A DNA stretch of 23,634 nucleotides from an uncultured Verrucomicrobiota bacterium. Lineage in GTDB: Bacteria > Verrucomicrobiota > Kiritimatiellia > RFP12 > UBA1067. The DNA is taken from NCBI GenBank assembly GCA_946543025.1, contig CAMNLN010000013.1:1-23634 (forward strand), in the 5' to 3' direction. Shown piece by piece: positions 1 to 9,060 of this stretch. The notes under the pieces are model-generated. The model searched no databases. It worked only from the letters and a program-made list of their open reading frames with translations, and was not told where the DNA came from. How positions within the stretch are numbered: the first letter of the stretch is position 1; the number at the start of each line of letters is the position of its first letter. The position numbers were made by a program, and so were the translations under genes.

Positions 1-2339
1 GCGACGAAGTCCACTGGCTTCTCCGGCCCGCCCCAGACAGGATCAAACGCCACCCGCCACGGGCCCGAGAGTGTCGCGCTCCCGCGCGACCGCTGAACAG
101 GCGAACCACCATCCGGTAGGGTCGCAGCTTGCTGCGACCGAAACACCACAAACCTCGAACCGTACGGCGGCAACTCAAGCGCCACGCTGGGGCCTGTCCC
201 CACAACCGCCCGCTCGCCCGTCACCGCGTCCCACAGCTCCACCGGCCGTCCGTCCGGCTGGCGGAAGATCGCCGTCACCTTCACGGCATCTTCCTTCTGG
301 TTCGAAATGAAGTAGATGTCGGTGCCGTCCGCGCACGTGCGGTGAATCCAGTCGAGCGGCGCGCCCGCGAACGTCACGTCGGGCGTCAGGCGCGCGCGCG
401 CCGCCACACGGCCCGGAAACACCCAGCCCTTGCCGACCGGCGTCGCGCGCGTTCTTGCGCCGCGCCCGCGCGGGCCCCACAGCACGTCGGCGGCGGCGTG
501 GTACCGTTCGCTCGAATCGTTCATGCTCGTAGGGCCGCTCGGGCGCGGACCCGCGAGCGTCGCGCCCGCCTCCACGAGCTCGCGCATCTTCAGCATCGCC
601 GCCTCGCCCACCGCAAGGCCCACGCGCGGATACTCCTTCAGAGACTTCTTCGGCCCTGGACGCATGTGCTCGTTCGTCTTGGGATTGCGGTCGGAGAGCA
701 GCAGCACACGGTACCGCATCCCGCTTGGCAGCACGATTTGCCCGTCCGCCACACGCGCCTGAAGGAGCAGTTCAGTTGGGCAGATGTCGTAGTCGAATCC
801 CTCGCCCAGACCGTCCGACGGCGTCTTCAGCCCGGCGAACAAGTTCACTGCGTCGCCTGCGTAGATGAGACAGTCGGCGGCGAAGCGTCCCTGCGAGAGC
901 ATCCACGAGCAGCGGCTCAGATAGAGGTTGAAGGCATCCGACTGGTCGAACCACGTCGTCTGCGGGTTGTAGTGCGTGCCGACGTTGCGAATGAAGCCGG
1001 GCTTGTCCGTGAGCGACGGCGAAAGCTTCATGCCGTGGTAGCAGACGCGCGTGAGGCCGTCGCAGAACGCACGGTCGGCGCACGGCTTCATGGTGGCGGG
1101 CGACTCGATCCAGTACGTGTTGATCGTGGTGAACGCCTCGGCCAGCACCTCGCCCATGCCGTAGACGTGCGCGGCGTTCGCAGCGTCGCGCACCATGAAG
1201 CGCTGGGGCGGGAGCGGACGATGTCCGCTCGGCATCCAGAACTCGCCCATCGCCACGTCGCACCGTCCCTGCATCCGCCGCACGTCGCCCTGGCGCTGGT
1301 GCGGACCCGCCGCCTCGGCGATCGAAATGAGCCCATGGCGGTTCGCCACCTCCTTCTGGTAGGCGTAGTGGTTCTCGGCGATCAGCTCGCTCACGGTCTC
1401 GTTGAAGTCGCGGACGAAACGTGCCCGCTTGGGCGCGGACACAAGCCGCATACCCGCCTTCGCGGGCAGCCACGGCAGGATGTCGTAGCCGCGCCGGCGA
1501 CGAAACTCTTCGGCGAAGGTGTCCGTCCAGCTCACGGTGCCGGCCTCCCAGCTGTCGCACATCACGCCCTTCAAGGCGGCCCGCTCGTCCGGCGCGAGCG
1601 CCGCGAGGAGCGGCATCATCACGCGCGCCCAATGCGCGTCGAACGCTTCCTTGCTCATGTGGTCGATGTAGCACCCCATCCAGCCGAACACCTTCGGCAC
1701 GTAGCCCACGCGGAAAATGCGCCACTTCCCTTCGGGCGCGTCCGGCCACGCGAACATGTCCGTCTCGCGATTCAGGTAGCGCGAGACGTCGCGCACTTCC
1801 GCGATCGGTATGTCGTTCGTCGTGTCCGGCACGGCCAACGCGGCGACGTCCCAGTAGTATTTCGGCGAGCCGTCCGCGTTTTTCGGCGTCTCCTTCACGC
1901 CCTTCTTCGGAAGAACCACGATGGGGCAACGGACATCTTGCCCGTTGCGAATCTCCAATCGCGCCTCCGCGAACACCAGATCCTTCTGCGCGTGGCGCGG
2001 GTCCGTCTCGCGGTGCCCGCATCCCGCCGCGCCGATCATCACGATGCCTTCCAGCCCCAGCCGGTTCGCCTCGTGCAACGCCCATTTCGCGCGCGGCAAC
2101 CAGCCCTTCCCCGTCACGCTGCCGCCGTAGATGTGAAACCCGCTGATGCCCACGCGTTTCAGACCTTCCAGATCGCGTGTGATCGCGGCATCCGGCGCCG
2201 TCGCGTCGAACCACCACCACACCTGCGGCCGGTTCGCCTTCGGCGGGTCTGCGAAGCCCTGCTCCAAAGACAGCGTGGCAAATGCCACGTGCGACGCGAA
2301 CATGACGCTCGCAAAATACAAGAAGGATAATTTTTTCAT
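1..2339 (-). CDS. Secreted GH106-like glycoside hydrolase (alpha-L-rhamnosidase type), 3' end outside window
   Basis: An open frame of 779 codons runs from the ATG at 2339 to the left edge, so the C-terminus is missing. Residues 1-21 form a Sec signal peptide (two lysines, hydrophobic core, likely cleavage after AFA). The mature start has the PQVWWWFDA and GISGFHIYGG motifs typical of GH106-type enzymes; residues 260-294 hold DSWEAG and RRRGYDILPWLP, where E265 is a likely catalytic acid; AEAFTT and GDAVNLFAG follow. Near the left edge the frame enters what looks like a beta-sandwich sugar-binding domain (PWRVAFDP). The family removes terminal L-rhamnose from plant or bacterial polysaccharides, consistent with rhaB at 19067-20524, but the exact substrate is unproven. 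A GAGG ten bases before the ATG supports the start. It follows the giant repeat protein by 142 bases and may share its transcript. A degenerate copy of residues about 48-107 lies at 8761-8940. Confidence 0.85.
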   Translation of the reverse strand, partial: MKKLSFLYFASVMFASHVAFATLSLEQGFADPPKANRPQVWWWFDATAPDAAITRDLEGLKRVGISGFHIYGGSVTGKGWLPRAKWALHEANRLGLEGIVMIGAAGCGHRETDPRHAQKDLVFAEARLEIRNGQDVRCPIVVLPKKGVKETPKNADGSPKYYWDVAALAVPDTTNDIPIAEVRDVSRYLNRETDMFAWPDAPEGKWRIFRVGYVPKVFGWMGCYIDHMSKEAFDAHWARVMMPLLAALAPDERAALKGVMCDSWEAGTVSWTDTFAEEFRRRRGYDILPWLPAKAGMRLVSAPKRARFVRDFNETVSELIAENHYAYQKEVANRHGLISIAEAAGPHQRQGDVRRMQGRCDVAMGEFWMPSGHRPLPPQRFMVRDAANAAHVYGMGEVLAEAFTTINTYWIESPATMKPCADRAFCDGLTRVCYHGMKLSPSLTDKPGFIRNVGTHYNPQTTWFDQSDAFNLYLSRCSWMLSQGRFAADCLIYAGDAVNLFAGLKTPSDGLGEGFDYDICPTELLLQARVADGQIVLPSGMRYRVLLLSDRNPKTNEHMRPGPKKSLKEYPRVGLAVGEAAMLKMRELVEAGATLAGPRPSGPTSMNDSSERYHAAADVLWGPRGRGARTRATPVGKGWVFPGRVAARARLTPDVTFAGAPLDWIHRTCADGTDIYFISNQKEDAVKVTAIFRQPDGRPVELWDAVTGERAVVGTGPSVALELPPYGSRFVVFRSQQAATLPDGGSPVQRSRGSATLSGPWRVAFDPVWGGPEKPVDFV
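2020..2200. repeat. Dispersed repeat, intact copy (inside the GH106-like gene)
   Basis: This 181-base stretch aligns without gaps to 8761-8941. By hand I count about 21 differences, roughly 88% identity. Here it is part of an intact reading frame; the other copy is an isolated fragment beside an unrelated sequence. Many of the differences are silent, so the second copy derives from a closely related coding gene rather than from chance similarity. Confidence 0.85.
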
Positions 2340-2481
2340 ATTGTCAAAACCTCATGCCTGAACTATCGTCTGCCCCATCATTTCTTCGGCCGCACATGAA
2401 GGCGAAACGGGACGGCAACGAAAAACCGAACGGCTCGCATGTAGAGTCGTATGACCGTATTTCTGTTCATCATTTTTCGGC

Positions 2482-5400
2482 CTAACGGACGATCAGCATC
2501 GTGCCGCCGGAGATGACCCGCGCCCAGATGCCGTCGCCTTCGCGCCGGACGACAACCACGCAGCCGGGAATCCCGCAGCCCGTGCCGCCCAATGGGCCGC
2601 CGAGCGTGACCGTCCCGTCGATCTCGGCGACCTTCGCCGCAAACGTCTTCGCAAGCGGATTCGAGGCGTCGCGCCCCAGGTCCACCGTCACCGGTCCCTC
2701 CGTCACGAGGTCGCCCGTCACCTTCACGAGGTCGCAGGCGCTGCCGGTGTCGGTCGCCGTGCAGACGATCGACGCGCCGGCCGCGAGCGTCAGGTCCGTG
2801 ACGGACACGCGCGCGCCCGCCGCGTGTCCGTCCGCGCCCGGCGCGACGATTCCCGTCACGCGGAACGTGCCGTTGGAGCACGCGCCCGTGCCCTTGATGC
2901 GCGCAAGCGTCTGGGAGAGCGCGTTGCCGTTCAGCACGGCATCCGCGCCCAGCTCCACGCCGGGCGCCACCGCGCCGTCCACCTGCGCGAGCACCTCGCC
3001 CTCCTCAACCTTCACGAGGCCGGTGAACGTGTTGGCCTTCGCCAGCGCCAGCGTGCCGGCGCCCGTCTTCGTGAGGCCACCGTCCTCGCCCGCCAGCGCG
3101 GGATCGTGCGTGAACGGCACGTTCCACGTGAGCTTCTGGCCCGCATCAAGGAGCGAGAGGTCGACGTTCGCGCCGTTCGTGGAAACCATGTTGAGCGTGA
3201 GGTCTTTAATCGTCTGGTTGCCCGCGCTCGGACGGAAGCAGCCGCCGTTCCAGAAGATCTCCGCCGTCGAGCCCGTCTGGAAATTCCCCGTGGAGATGAC
3301 GTCGGCCTTCAGCACGCCGCCGTGCAGGTTCAGGCGGGAACGCGCGCCGTAGCGGCCTAGCACCACTTTCCTGCTCGTGCCGTCCACAGCGGTCAGGCCG
3401 CCGTACATGTTGTACGTCGCGCGCGCCGAGGGCGCGCCGCCGCCGACGTAGCCGAAGTTCAGGTTCTCGTCGCCCGACACGTGGATCTCGCCGCCGTACT
3501 GGTTGACGACCGCCTCCAGCGTGTCGGCATGGCCCCCGTTGCCGTGGTTGCCCAGGGCGAAGCGCCCGTTGGAGCGGAAGACCGCGCCGTCATGCACGTT
3601 CAGCGTGGCGACGAGGTTCATCTTCGCGTTGCCGTCCCAGCCCAGGATGAACTGCTTCACCGTCACGTCGCCGCCGCGGACCGTGAGCGTCGGACGGAGC
3701 GGCACCGTGTTGATTTCGTAGGAGGCGTGGCTGCGCCCCACGACGATGTAGCCCGTCGCGGTGGTCTTGCCGCCGAGGATCTCCAGCTCGCCGGTCATCG
3801 GCGTGCCGTCCTCGTTCAGGAAGTCGTGCGCGCCGATCCAGAACTCGCCGCCTGTGATGTTGACGGTCTGGCCCTCGCGGCCCCAGACCATCTTGCCGTT
3901 CAGGATCATGCCGGCGGGATAGCCGGTGGACGGCGCGTCGCCGCCTTCCGCGAAGGTCGGCACCGAGTTCCCGTCCTTGTTGCCGCCCGAAAGCTTGATC
4001 GTGCCGCCGCCGTTCAAGATGACCGTGCCCTTGCCTGTCTTGATAAAGGAGCCGTTGTTGGAGAAGGCCTTGTCGATATAGACTTCCGCATTCTCCTCGG
4101 CGCGCACCACAAGCGACTGCCCGGAGGCGATCGTGGGTGTCAGCGGGGCACGGAACACGCCGGACTCGGTGAAGCGGAGTGTCGCCGCGCCGAGCGAAAG
4201 CGGCGTGTCGCCGAACCGCGCGGGCGCGCCCTGAATCGTGCCGGAGCTCACCGTCATCTTGGCCGCATCGACCGTTCCGCCCAGCGTCACGATTCCGCTG
4301 CCGGAGGCGGCGGGATTGACCTTGACCGTCTTTTCGGAGGCGACGGCAGGGAGCGTGAGCGAACCGCCCGCCACGGTCCGGATCTCCGGATCCACGTACG
4401 TGCCGTTGTCGATCGTCAGCGAACCGCCCGCGAGCGTGACCGCCGCCGTGGAGTCGGAGGTGAGCACGCCGAGGGTGCGCGCGCCGCCCACCGTGACCGC
4501 CGCGTCCGCAGTGAGCGTGCTCGGGAACACAACCTTGTCGCCCGCCACGTCCAGCGGCAGGCTGGACCAGTTCGCCGCCGCGCCCCAGGCGCCGCCGCCG
4601 TTCGTCTGCCAGGTGTGGACGGCCGATGCGGCCGGGGAGATCGTGAGGCGCAGCTCGTCGGTGGACGCGTCCAGCGCCACGACCTCGAAGGAGGCGGCGA
4701 AGAGCGGGAAGCGCGCGTCCATCGCGTACTTCGACGTGTCGAAGCAGCCCTTCGGTCCGCTCATCAGCCTGTACGTGCCGACCACGGGATAGACGTTCGT
4801 GCCGCTTTCGTAGGTGTTGAACTCCAGCGTGCCGTTGACCGCGAGGGAGTCGCGGATGCAGACGTAGTTGATCCCGCCGTAGCCGTGGACGAGGTAGCGC
4901 GTGACGTCGGAGGCGCTCTCGCCGAACGTGAGGTTCGCCACGTGGTTGGTTGCCTCCCAGCCGCCCACGCGGAGCATCGCGCCGTCCTGCAGGCGGACGG
5001 GCTGCGTCGTGAAGACGATGTCGCCGATGCCCAGCGCCGCGCCGGACTCGACGACGATCGGCCCCTTGAACGTGTAGGAGCCGGCGGAGCCCCGGAAGAA
5101 CACGGCGCGCGCCTGGGAGCCGCGCACGCGGAAGCCGCCGTCGTCCGCGCCGTTCAGCGCGGGATCGCTGACGATCTGGGCGTTCACGTTGAGCGAACCG
5201 CCGTCGAGCAGCGTCGCGTCCAGCACGCACGGATTCGCGCCGAGGCGGATCTGCGTGAAGGCGTCGATCGTCGGTTCGTTCCCCGTGAGCTGGATCGTGC
5301 CGCCGTCCCAGTTCAGGTAGCTGGTTCCGGTCTTCGTCGTCATGTCTGCGCAACGGATGGTGGCGCCGGTCGAGAGGTTGACGGTCGACGTGCTGCCGCT

Positions 5401-8400
5401 ATGCCCCGTCTCGACGTTGCCCTTCACCTCGAAGAGCGTGCCGGCGCCGCTGACGTTCAGCTCGTTCTCGACGCCGCCCTGTCCCATGCGGAAGTTGTAG
5501 CCTTTCACGTTGCGGTGGAGGAATTGCCCGCCGTTCATGACGTTGACCGTCGACTTGGAGCCGCCGCCCTTGTGGTTGCCCATGCGGAACTGGTCGTGCA
5601 CGTCGAAGACGCCGCCGAGGATGTTCAGCGTGGCGTGTGTCTTGGACGACGTGCCGGAGAAGTTGTCGTATGTCATGATGACGTGTTCGGTGTGGACGTG
5701 GCCGTCGCGGACCGTCACCGTGGGACGCGCGATGCCGTCGCCGCCGATCGTCGTGGGGTTGCCGTTGTTGCGCCCGATCACGAGGTGCGACGGGAAGTAC
5801 GTCTCGCCGCCGGTGATTTCCAGCTCGCCCGTCGTCTCCTCGCCCGCCTTCGTGGTGGTGTACGAGCCAACCCAGATTTCGTCAGCGGGAATCCGCACCA
5901 CCTGGCCGGGGACGCCCCAGCGCACCTTGCCGTCGGCGACCAGCAAGGCGCAATGCCACCGCGTCGGCTCGCCGTTCTCGTCTATCATGTTCGATGTCGG
6001 AGCCGGGTCTCCCAGCCAGTGGGCGCCAGACGCATCCCCGATGACGTTGAGGCCAGGCCCCGCGAGCGTGAGCGTGCCGGGGCCGGTCTTCAGGAGGTCG
6101 CCCGTGATCTGCGTGACCGGCGCCGTCAGCGTGAGGTCGTGGTCCAGCTTCAGGTTGACGGGGAAACCGTCGCCGGTGTCGAGATAGAGCGGACGGTCGA
6201 TCATCACGTCCGGCCCGGTGTAGTGGAAGGTGCCGCGCCCGAGCGTCCAGGACTGCCCGGCGCCGATGGAGGACGCCGCGCCCGCGTTGGCGAGGGACGG
6301 CGCGACGACCGTGCCGCTCTTCTGGCTGAAGGCGCCGGAGAATGTGTTCGCGCCGGAAAGCGCGACCGTGCCGCTGCCGCTCGCGCCGTCGTTCGCGCAG
6401 ACTCCTCCGTCTCCCGCAATCGCGCCGGAGAGCGCAAGCGACGCGCCGCCGACGGTGTTGAAGGCGACCGGGCCGGAGACGCCGAGGGGAAGCGTCACCG
6501 CGTGCGACCCGGCGAGCGTGGACCACGTCGGCATGTACGCGCCGGCGAGCGTGAGCGGGCCCGTGCCCGCGAAGGTGTACGGTTCGGCGGAGTCGACCGT
6601 CACGCCGCCGACGGTGAAGGCGGAGTCAAGCGTGACCGTCGCGCCGCCGGCCTGCGCCGCCGTGGTGAAGGCGGCCACGGTGGAGCTGCCGCTCGCGGGC
6701 ACGCTGCCGCCGTCCCAGTTGGCGCCCGTCTGCCAGTCGCCGCCCGCCGCGTTCGTCCACGTGGCCGTGGCGGGAGTCGAGGATGCCGCGACGGTGAGCT
6801 TCAGCGTCTTGACGTTGCCGGACGTCTCGACCGCGTAGGTGTAGCTCGCGCCGGCGGGCGTGGCGAACGGCACCACCTGCGAGGCGGTGAACGGCACGGA
6901 CGCCGGGAACTTCAGCAGCTCGTAGGTGCCCGGCGTGGCGACCGGATCGGTCGCGCCGCTCGGCACGAAATAGACGCTCAGGCGGTTGGGCGGACACCAG
7001 TCGTTCAGCGTGAGGGTGCTGACCGTGCCGTTGCTGAGCGTGAACCCGAACGTCGCGGCCGCGCCGTTCGTCACGCTGGGGAGCGTGGCGGCGACGGTGC
7101 TGCGCAGGATGCCCGAGCCGAGCGCGCAGACAGGGCCGGCGGGCACTTTGCCGCTGAAAAGGAGCTGCGAACCGTCCGAGCAGGTGATCGGGCCGGTGAA
7201 CGTGAGATTGCCCGCGAACGTCACCGTCTTGCCGCCGGTAACAGTGAGGCCGCCGTCCTGCGCCACGCCGGAGAGCGTCTGGATGGCGCCGTTCCACGTG
7301 GTGTTGCCCCGCGCGTTGATCGTCAAACCCTTCTCGCCGAGGGCGGTGACGATCCTCGCGTTGATGGTTCCGTTGGGCTTGATGACGCCGCCGTCCGCCT
7401 CGATGCGTGCCGTGCCGGTACCGTCGCAGTTGAAGTTGTTCGCCTGCAGGGTGCCGCCGTCGAAGATCCGCACGATACCGGTGCTACCAGAACCGCCCTT
7501 GAAGAAATTGAAGTTTTTGTCGCACTGAAAGAGACCGTTCGTGCTGACATTGATGTAAATCGTGCCGCCTGCGGTGTTGTTGCCCCCGGTGTAGTCGCCG
7601 GTGGAGCGCAGGATGCCGCCGCTGACGTTCACCGTGACGTATCCTTTCGAGGGATGGTCGCAGAGACGCAGGTAATTGGCGCACAACTCGCCGCCATAGA
7701 CGTTCAGCACGGGTTTCGCCGTCACGTTCGCGTCGCTGATGGTGTACCCCATCGAGATGTTGTCCGCCCAGGTATAGCCGCCGTAGATGTTGACCGTGGA
7801 TGAGAGGCCGGCCGGCGCGGTGGTGGTGTTGCCGTTCGCGCGTCCGATCGCCAGGAAGTTACCGAGTTCGTTGTGCCCGCCGAAAACGTCCAAGTGGGCG
7901 GCCGTCTCGGCTCCGGCAGCCGTGGTGCTGTTCCGGCCCACGACGACCTCGCTGCTGCCGAAATTGTTCGTCACGGTGTCCGGCGTGTCGATGACGACGC
8001 GGCCGTCCATGATGATAAAGCCGCTGATGCCGACCGTCGCGCCGTCGCCGTTGGCGCCGATGTCCGGCACTTGGTTGATGTCTCCCAGTGTGCCGCCGTA
8101 GAAGGAGTTCCGGCATCCCGCGATCGTGGCGGGCGAGGCGATGGTCATCGTGCCCGGTCCCTTCTTGATCAGGCAGCCGTTCACCGCCGAGAAGCGTCCG
8201 GAGAACGTGAGGTCGTGCTCGAGGTCCAGCACGCCGGCGTGCTTCTCCGCGCCCGCCGGCATCAGGATCAGCACGTCGCGGTCGGTGGACGCGTCCGGCC
8301 CCGTGTAGCGCAGCGTGCCGTTGCCGATCACGAGGGCGTTCGTCACGCCGGCCGCCGTGCCGATGGACGACGCCGCGCCCCAGGTGCCGATCGCGTCCGC

Positions 8401-8670
8401 CACGAGCGTGCCGCTCTTGACGTAGGTGCCGCCGAGGTAGGAATTGAACGAGTTGGAGAGCGTCACGATGCCGCCGCCCGTCGCGCCGTCGTTGACCTGC
8501 ACGTTGTACAATCCGGACAACGCCTCGGCCACGTTCGTCGCCACGCCGTCCCCGGGCGCGATCACCACCGTCTCCGGCAGAAAGCCGGGCACGTCGTCCG
8601 CGCGCGCGCCGCACACGCCCGCGCACACGCACGCCGAAAGAACCACCAAAACAATCGCTCTTTTCTTCAT
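2482..8670 (-). CDS. Giant secreted autotransporter-associated beta-strand repeat protein, 2062 aa
   Basis: The ATG at 8670 has GAGGAG nine bases upstream and opens a clear Sec signal peptide: KKR, a hydrophobic stretch, and likely cleavage after GARA near residue 25. The frame extends 31 codons further upstream, but that part contains the promoter and is unlikely to be translated. The rest is low-complexity beta-strand sequence rich in G, T, N, V and A with repeated KTGxGT[LMV] motifs, as in autotransporter-associated repeat (PATR-type) proteins. Three modules share the same order of motifs: a [YF]TGPD or related segment, the KTGPGT-type strand, then a GELEI.GG/VIGR segment at residues about 259, 949 and 1627. 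W-x(6-8)-W-x(3-4)-NW linkers near residues 633 and 1351 begin modules two and three. I see no C-terminal barrel, PEP-CTERM, LPXTG or similar anchor; it ends GGTMLIVR. A surface or extracellular adhesion or scaffold role is plausible but unproven. Confidence 0.85.
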   Translation of the reverse strand: MKKRAIVLVVLSACVCAGVCGARADDVPGFLPETVVIAPGDGVATNVAEALSGLYNVQVNDGATGGGIVTLSNSFNSYLGGTYVKSGTLVADAIGTWGAASSIGTAAGVTNALVIGNGTLRYTGPDASTDRDVLILMPAGAEKHAGVLDLEHDLTFSGRFSAVNGCLIKKGPGTMTIASPATIAGCRNSFYGGTLGDINQVPDIGANGDGATVGISGFIIMDGRVVIDTPDTVTNNFGSSEVVVGRNSTTAAGAETAAHLDVFGGHNELGNFLAIGRANGNTTTAPAGLSSTVNIYGGYTWADNISMGYTISDANVTAKPVLNVYGGELCANYLRLCDHPSKGYVTVNVSGGILRSTGDYTGGNNTAGGTIYINVSTNGLFQCDKNFNFFKGGSGSTGIVRIFDGGTLQANNFNCDGTGTARIEADGGVIKPNGTINARIVTALGEKGLTINARGNTTWNGAIQTLSGVAQDGGLTVTGGKTVTFAGNLTFTGPITCSDGSQLLFSGKVPAGPVCALGSGILRSTVAATLPSVTNGAAATFGFTLSNGTVSTLTLNDWCPPNRLSVYFVPSGATDPVATPGTYELLKFPASVPFTASQVVPFATPAGASYTYAVETSGNVKTLKLTVAASSTPATATWTNAAGGDWQTGANWDGGSVPASGSSTVAAFTTAAQAGGATVTLDSAFTVGGVTVDSAEPYTFAGTGPLTLAGAYMPTWSTLAGSHAVTLPLGVSGPVAFNTVGGASLALSGAIAGDGGVCANDGASGSGTVALSGANTFSGAFSQKSGTVVAPSLANAGAASSIGAGQSWTLGRGTFHYTGPDVMIDRPLYLDTGDGFPVNLKLDHDLTLTAPVTQITGDLLKTGPGTLTLAGPGLNVIGDASGAHWLGDPAPTSNMIDENGEPTRWHCALLVADGKVRWGVPGQVVRIPADEIWVGSYTTTKAGEETTGELEITGGETYFPSHLVIGRNNGNPTTIGGDGIARPTVTVRDGHVHTEHVIMTYDNFSGTSSKTHATLNILGGVFDVHDQFRMGNHKGGGSKSTVNVMNGGQFLHRNVKGYNFRMGQGGVENELNVSGAGTLFEVKGNVETGHSGSTSTVNLSTGATIRCADMTTKTGTSYLNWDGGTIQLTGNEPTIDAFTQIRLGANPCVLDATLLDGGSLNVNAQIVSDPALNGADDGGFRVRGSQARAVFFRGSAGSYTFKGPIVVESGAALGIGDIVFTTQPVRLQDGAMLRVGGWEATNHVANLTFGESASDVTRYLVHGYGGINYVCIRDSLAVNGTLEFNTYESGTNVYPVVGTYRLMSGPKGCFDTSKYAMDARFPLFAASFEVVALDASTDELRLTISPAASAVHTWQTNGGGAWGAAANWSSLPLDVAGDKVVFPSTLTADAAVTVGGARTLGVLTSDSTAAVTLAGGSLTIDNGTYVDPEIRTVAGGSLTLPAVASEKTVKVNPAASGSGIVTLGGTVDAAKMTVSSGTIQGAPARFGDTPLSLGAATLRFTESGVFRAPLTPTIASGQSLVVRAEENAEVYIDKAFSNNGSFIKTGKGTVILNGGGTIKLSGGNKDGNSVPTFAEGGDAPSTGYPAGMILNGKMVWGREGQTVNITGGEFWIGAHDFLNEDGTPMTGELEILGGKTTATGYIVVGRSHASYEINTVPLRPTLTVRGGDVTVKQFILGWDGNAKMNLVATLNVHDGAVFRSNGRFALGNHGNGGHADTLEAVVNQYGGEIHVSGDENLNFGYVGGGAPSARATYNMYGGLTAVDGTSRKVVLGRYGARSRLNLHGGVLKADVISTGNFQTGSTAEIFWNGGCFRPSAGNQTIKDLTLNMVSTNGANVDLSLLDAGQKLTWNVPFTHDPALAGEDGGLTKTGAGTLALAKANTFTGLVKVEEGEVLAQVDGAVAPGVELGADAVLNGNALSQTLARIKGTGACSNGTFRVTGIVAPGADGHAAGARVSVTDLTLAAGASIVCTATDTGSACDLVKVTGDLVTEGPVTVDLGRDASNPLAKTFAAKVAEIDGTVTLGGPLGGTGCGIPGCVVVVRREGDGIWARVISGGTMLIVR

Positions 8671-8702
8671 GGTACACTGCTCCTCAAATTGTAATATTGC
8701 GC

Positions 8703-8732
8703 ATATTATCATCTTTAGACGGGAATTGGCAA
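8703..8732 (-). promoter_or_regulatory. Sigma-70-type promoter of the giant repeat protein gene
   Basis: On the minus strand TTGCCA (8727-8732) lies 18 bases before TAATAT (8703-8708), which is preceded by TGA as an extended -10. An alternative -10, GATAAT at 8705-8710, would give a 16-base spacer. The start of transcription would fall near 8696, about 26 bases before the ATG, leaving room for the GAGGAG ribosome binding site. The promoter sits just after the fragment junction at 8761. Confidence 0.6.
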
Positions 8733-8760
8733 CATGAATATTGTCCGCCGGTGCGGGCCG

Positions 8761-8940
8761 CATCCCGCCGCGCCGATCATCACGATGCCATCAAGGCCCA
8801 ACCGGTTCGCCTCGTGCAACGTCCACTTCGCGCGCGACAACCAGCCCTTCCCCGTCACGATGCCGCCGTAGATGAAGAACCCGCTGATGCCCACGCGCTT
8901 CACTCCCTCCATGTCGCGCGTGATCGCGGCGTCTGGCACC
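8761..8940 (-). pseudogene. Fragment of a second GH106-like gene
   Basis: Read on the minus strand this encodes DAAITRDMEGVKRVGISG and continues to IGAAGCG, matching residues about 48-107 of the intact GH106-like protein at 1-2339, with about 88% nucleotide identity. There is no signal peptide before it, no catalytic region after it, and the frame stops at 8715-8717, 15 codons after similarity is lost. It is therefore a non-functional remnant. A recombination or deletion event that removed the rest of a paralogous gene is the likely origin. Confidence 0.85.
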
Positions 8941-9060
8941 GGCTTCAGAAGGTTTTCCGCAGAGAGCGTATGCATCTTTGACCAGCCGCTCGCGATACTC
9001 CGCCACAAGACGGGCTGCACCCCGTTCCAAATCGTTATGTATGTCTTCAAATACGCTCAT
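8941..9060 (-). pseudogene. Truncated N-terminus of a probable ECF sigma factor
   Basis: From the ATG at 9060 forty codons read MSVFEDIHNDLERGAAR, then LVAEYRERLVKDAYALC and GKPSEA. The pattern of an acidic start, ARLVxEYxxRLxxxAxxLC and a G-x-P/A-x-x-A segment resembles region 2.1 at the start of ECF-type RNA polymerase sigma factors, where an EDL sequence would normally come next. Instead the similarity ends and the GH106 fragment begins, in another frame. Read on in its own frame, the ORF ends at 8791. No functional sigma factor can be made. The assignment rests on only 40 residues recognised by eye. Confidence 0.5.

Noticed and set aside
129..2330. A 733-codon plus-strand ORF.
   Set aside because: It is antisense to the GH106-like gene, which has a signal peptide, family motifs and an open frame over its whole length.
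2425..2450. GCCGTTCGGTTTTT on the minus strand as a possible intrinsic terminator after the giant protein gene.
   Set aside because: The stem would be only three or four base pairs with a very small loop.
2378..2473. A 31-codon minus-strand ORF (MMNRNTVIRLYMRAVRFF...) between the giant protein and the GH106-like gene.
   Set aside because: It has no Shine-Dalgarno sequence, no family resemblance that I can see, and begins only eight bases after the giant gene's stop; chance is the simpler explanation.
3481..7803. A 1440-codon plus-strand ORF.
   Set aside because: It is antisense to the giant repeat protein, is rich in R, A, V, H and D as expected of a shadow of GC-rich coding DNA, and has no recognisable domain or start signal.
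8671..8763. The 31-codon N-terminal extension of the giant protein.
   Set aside because: It would be translated across the promoter; the ATG at 8670 has a strong ribosome binding site and is followed at once by a signal peptide.
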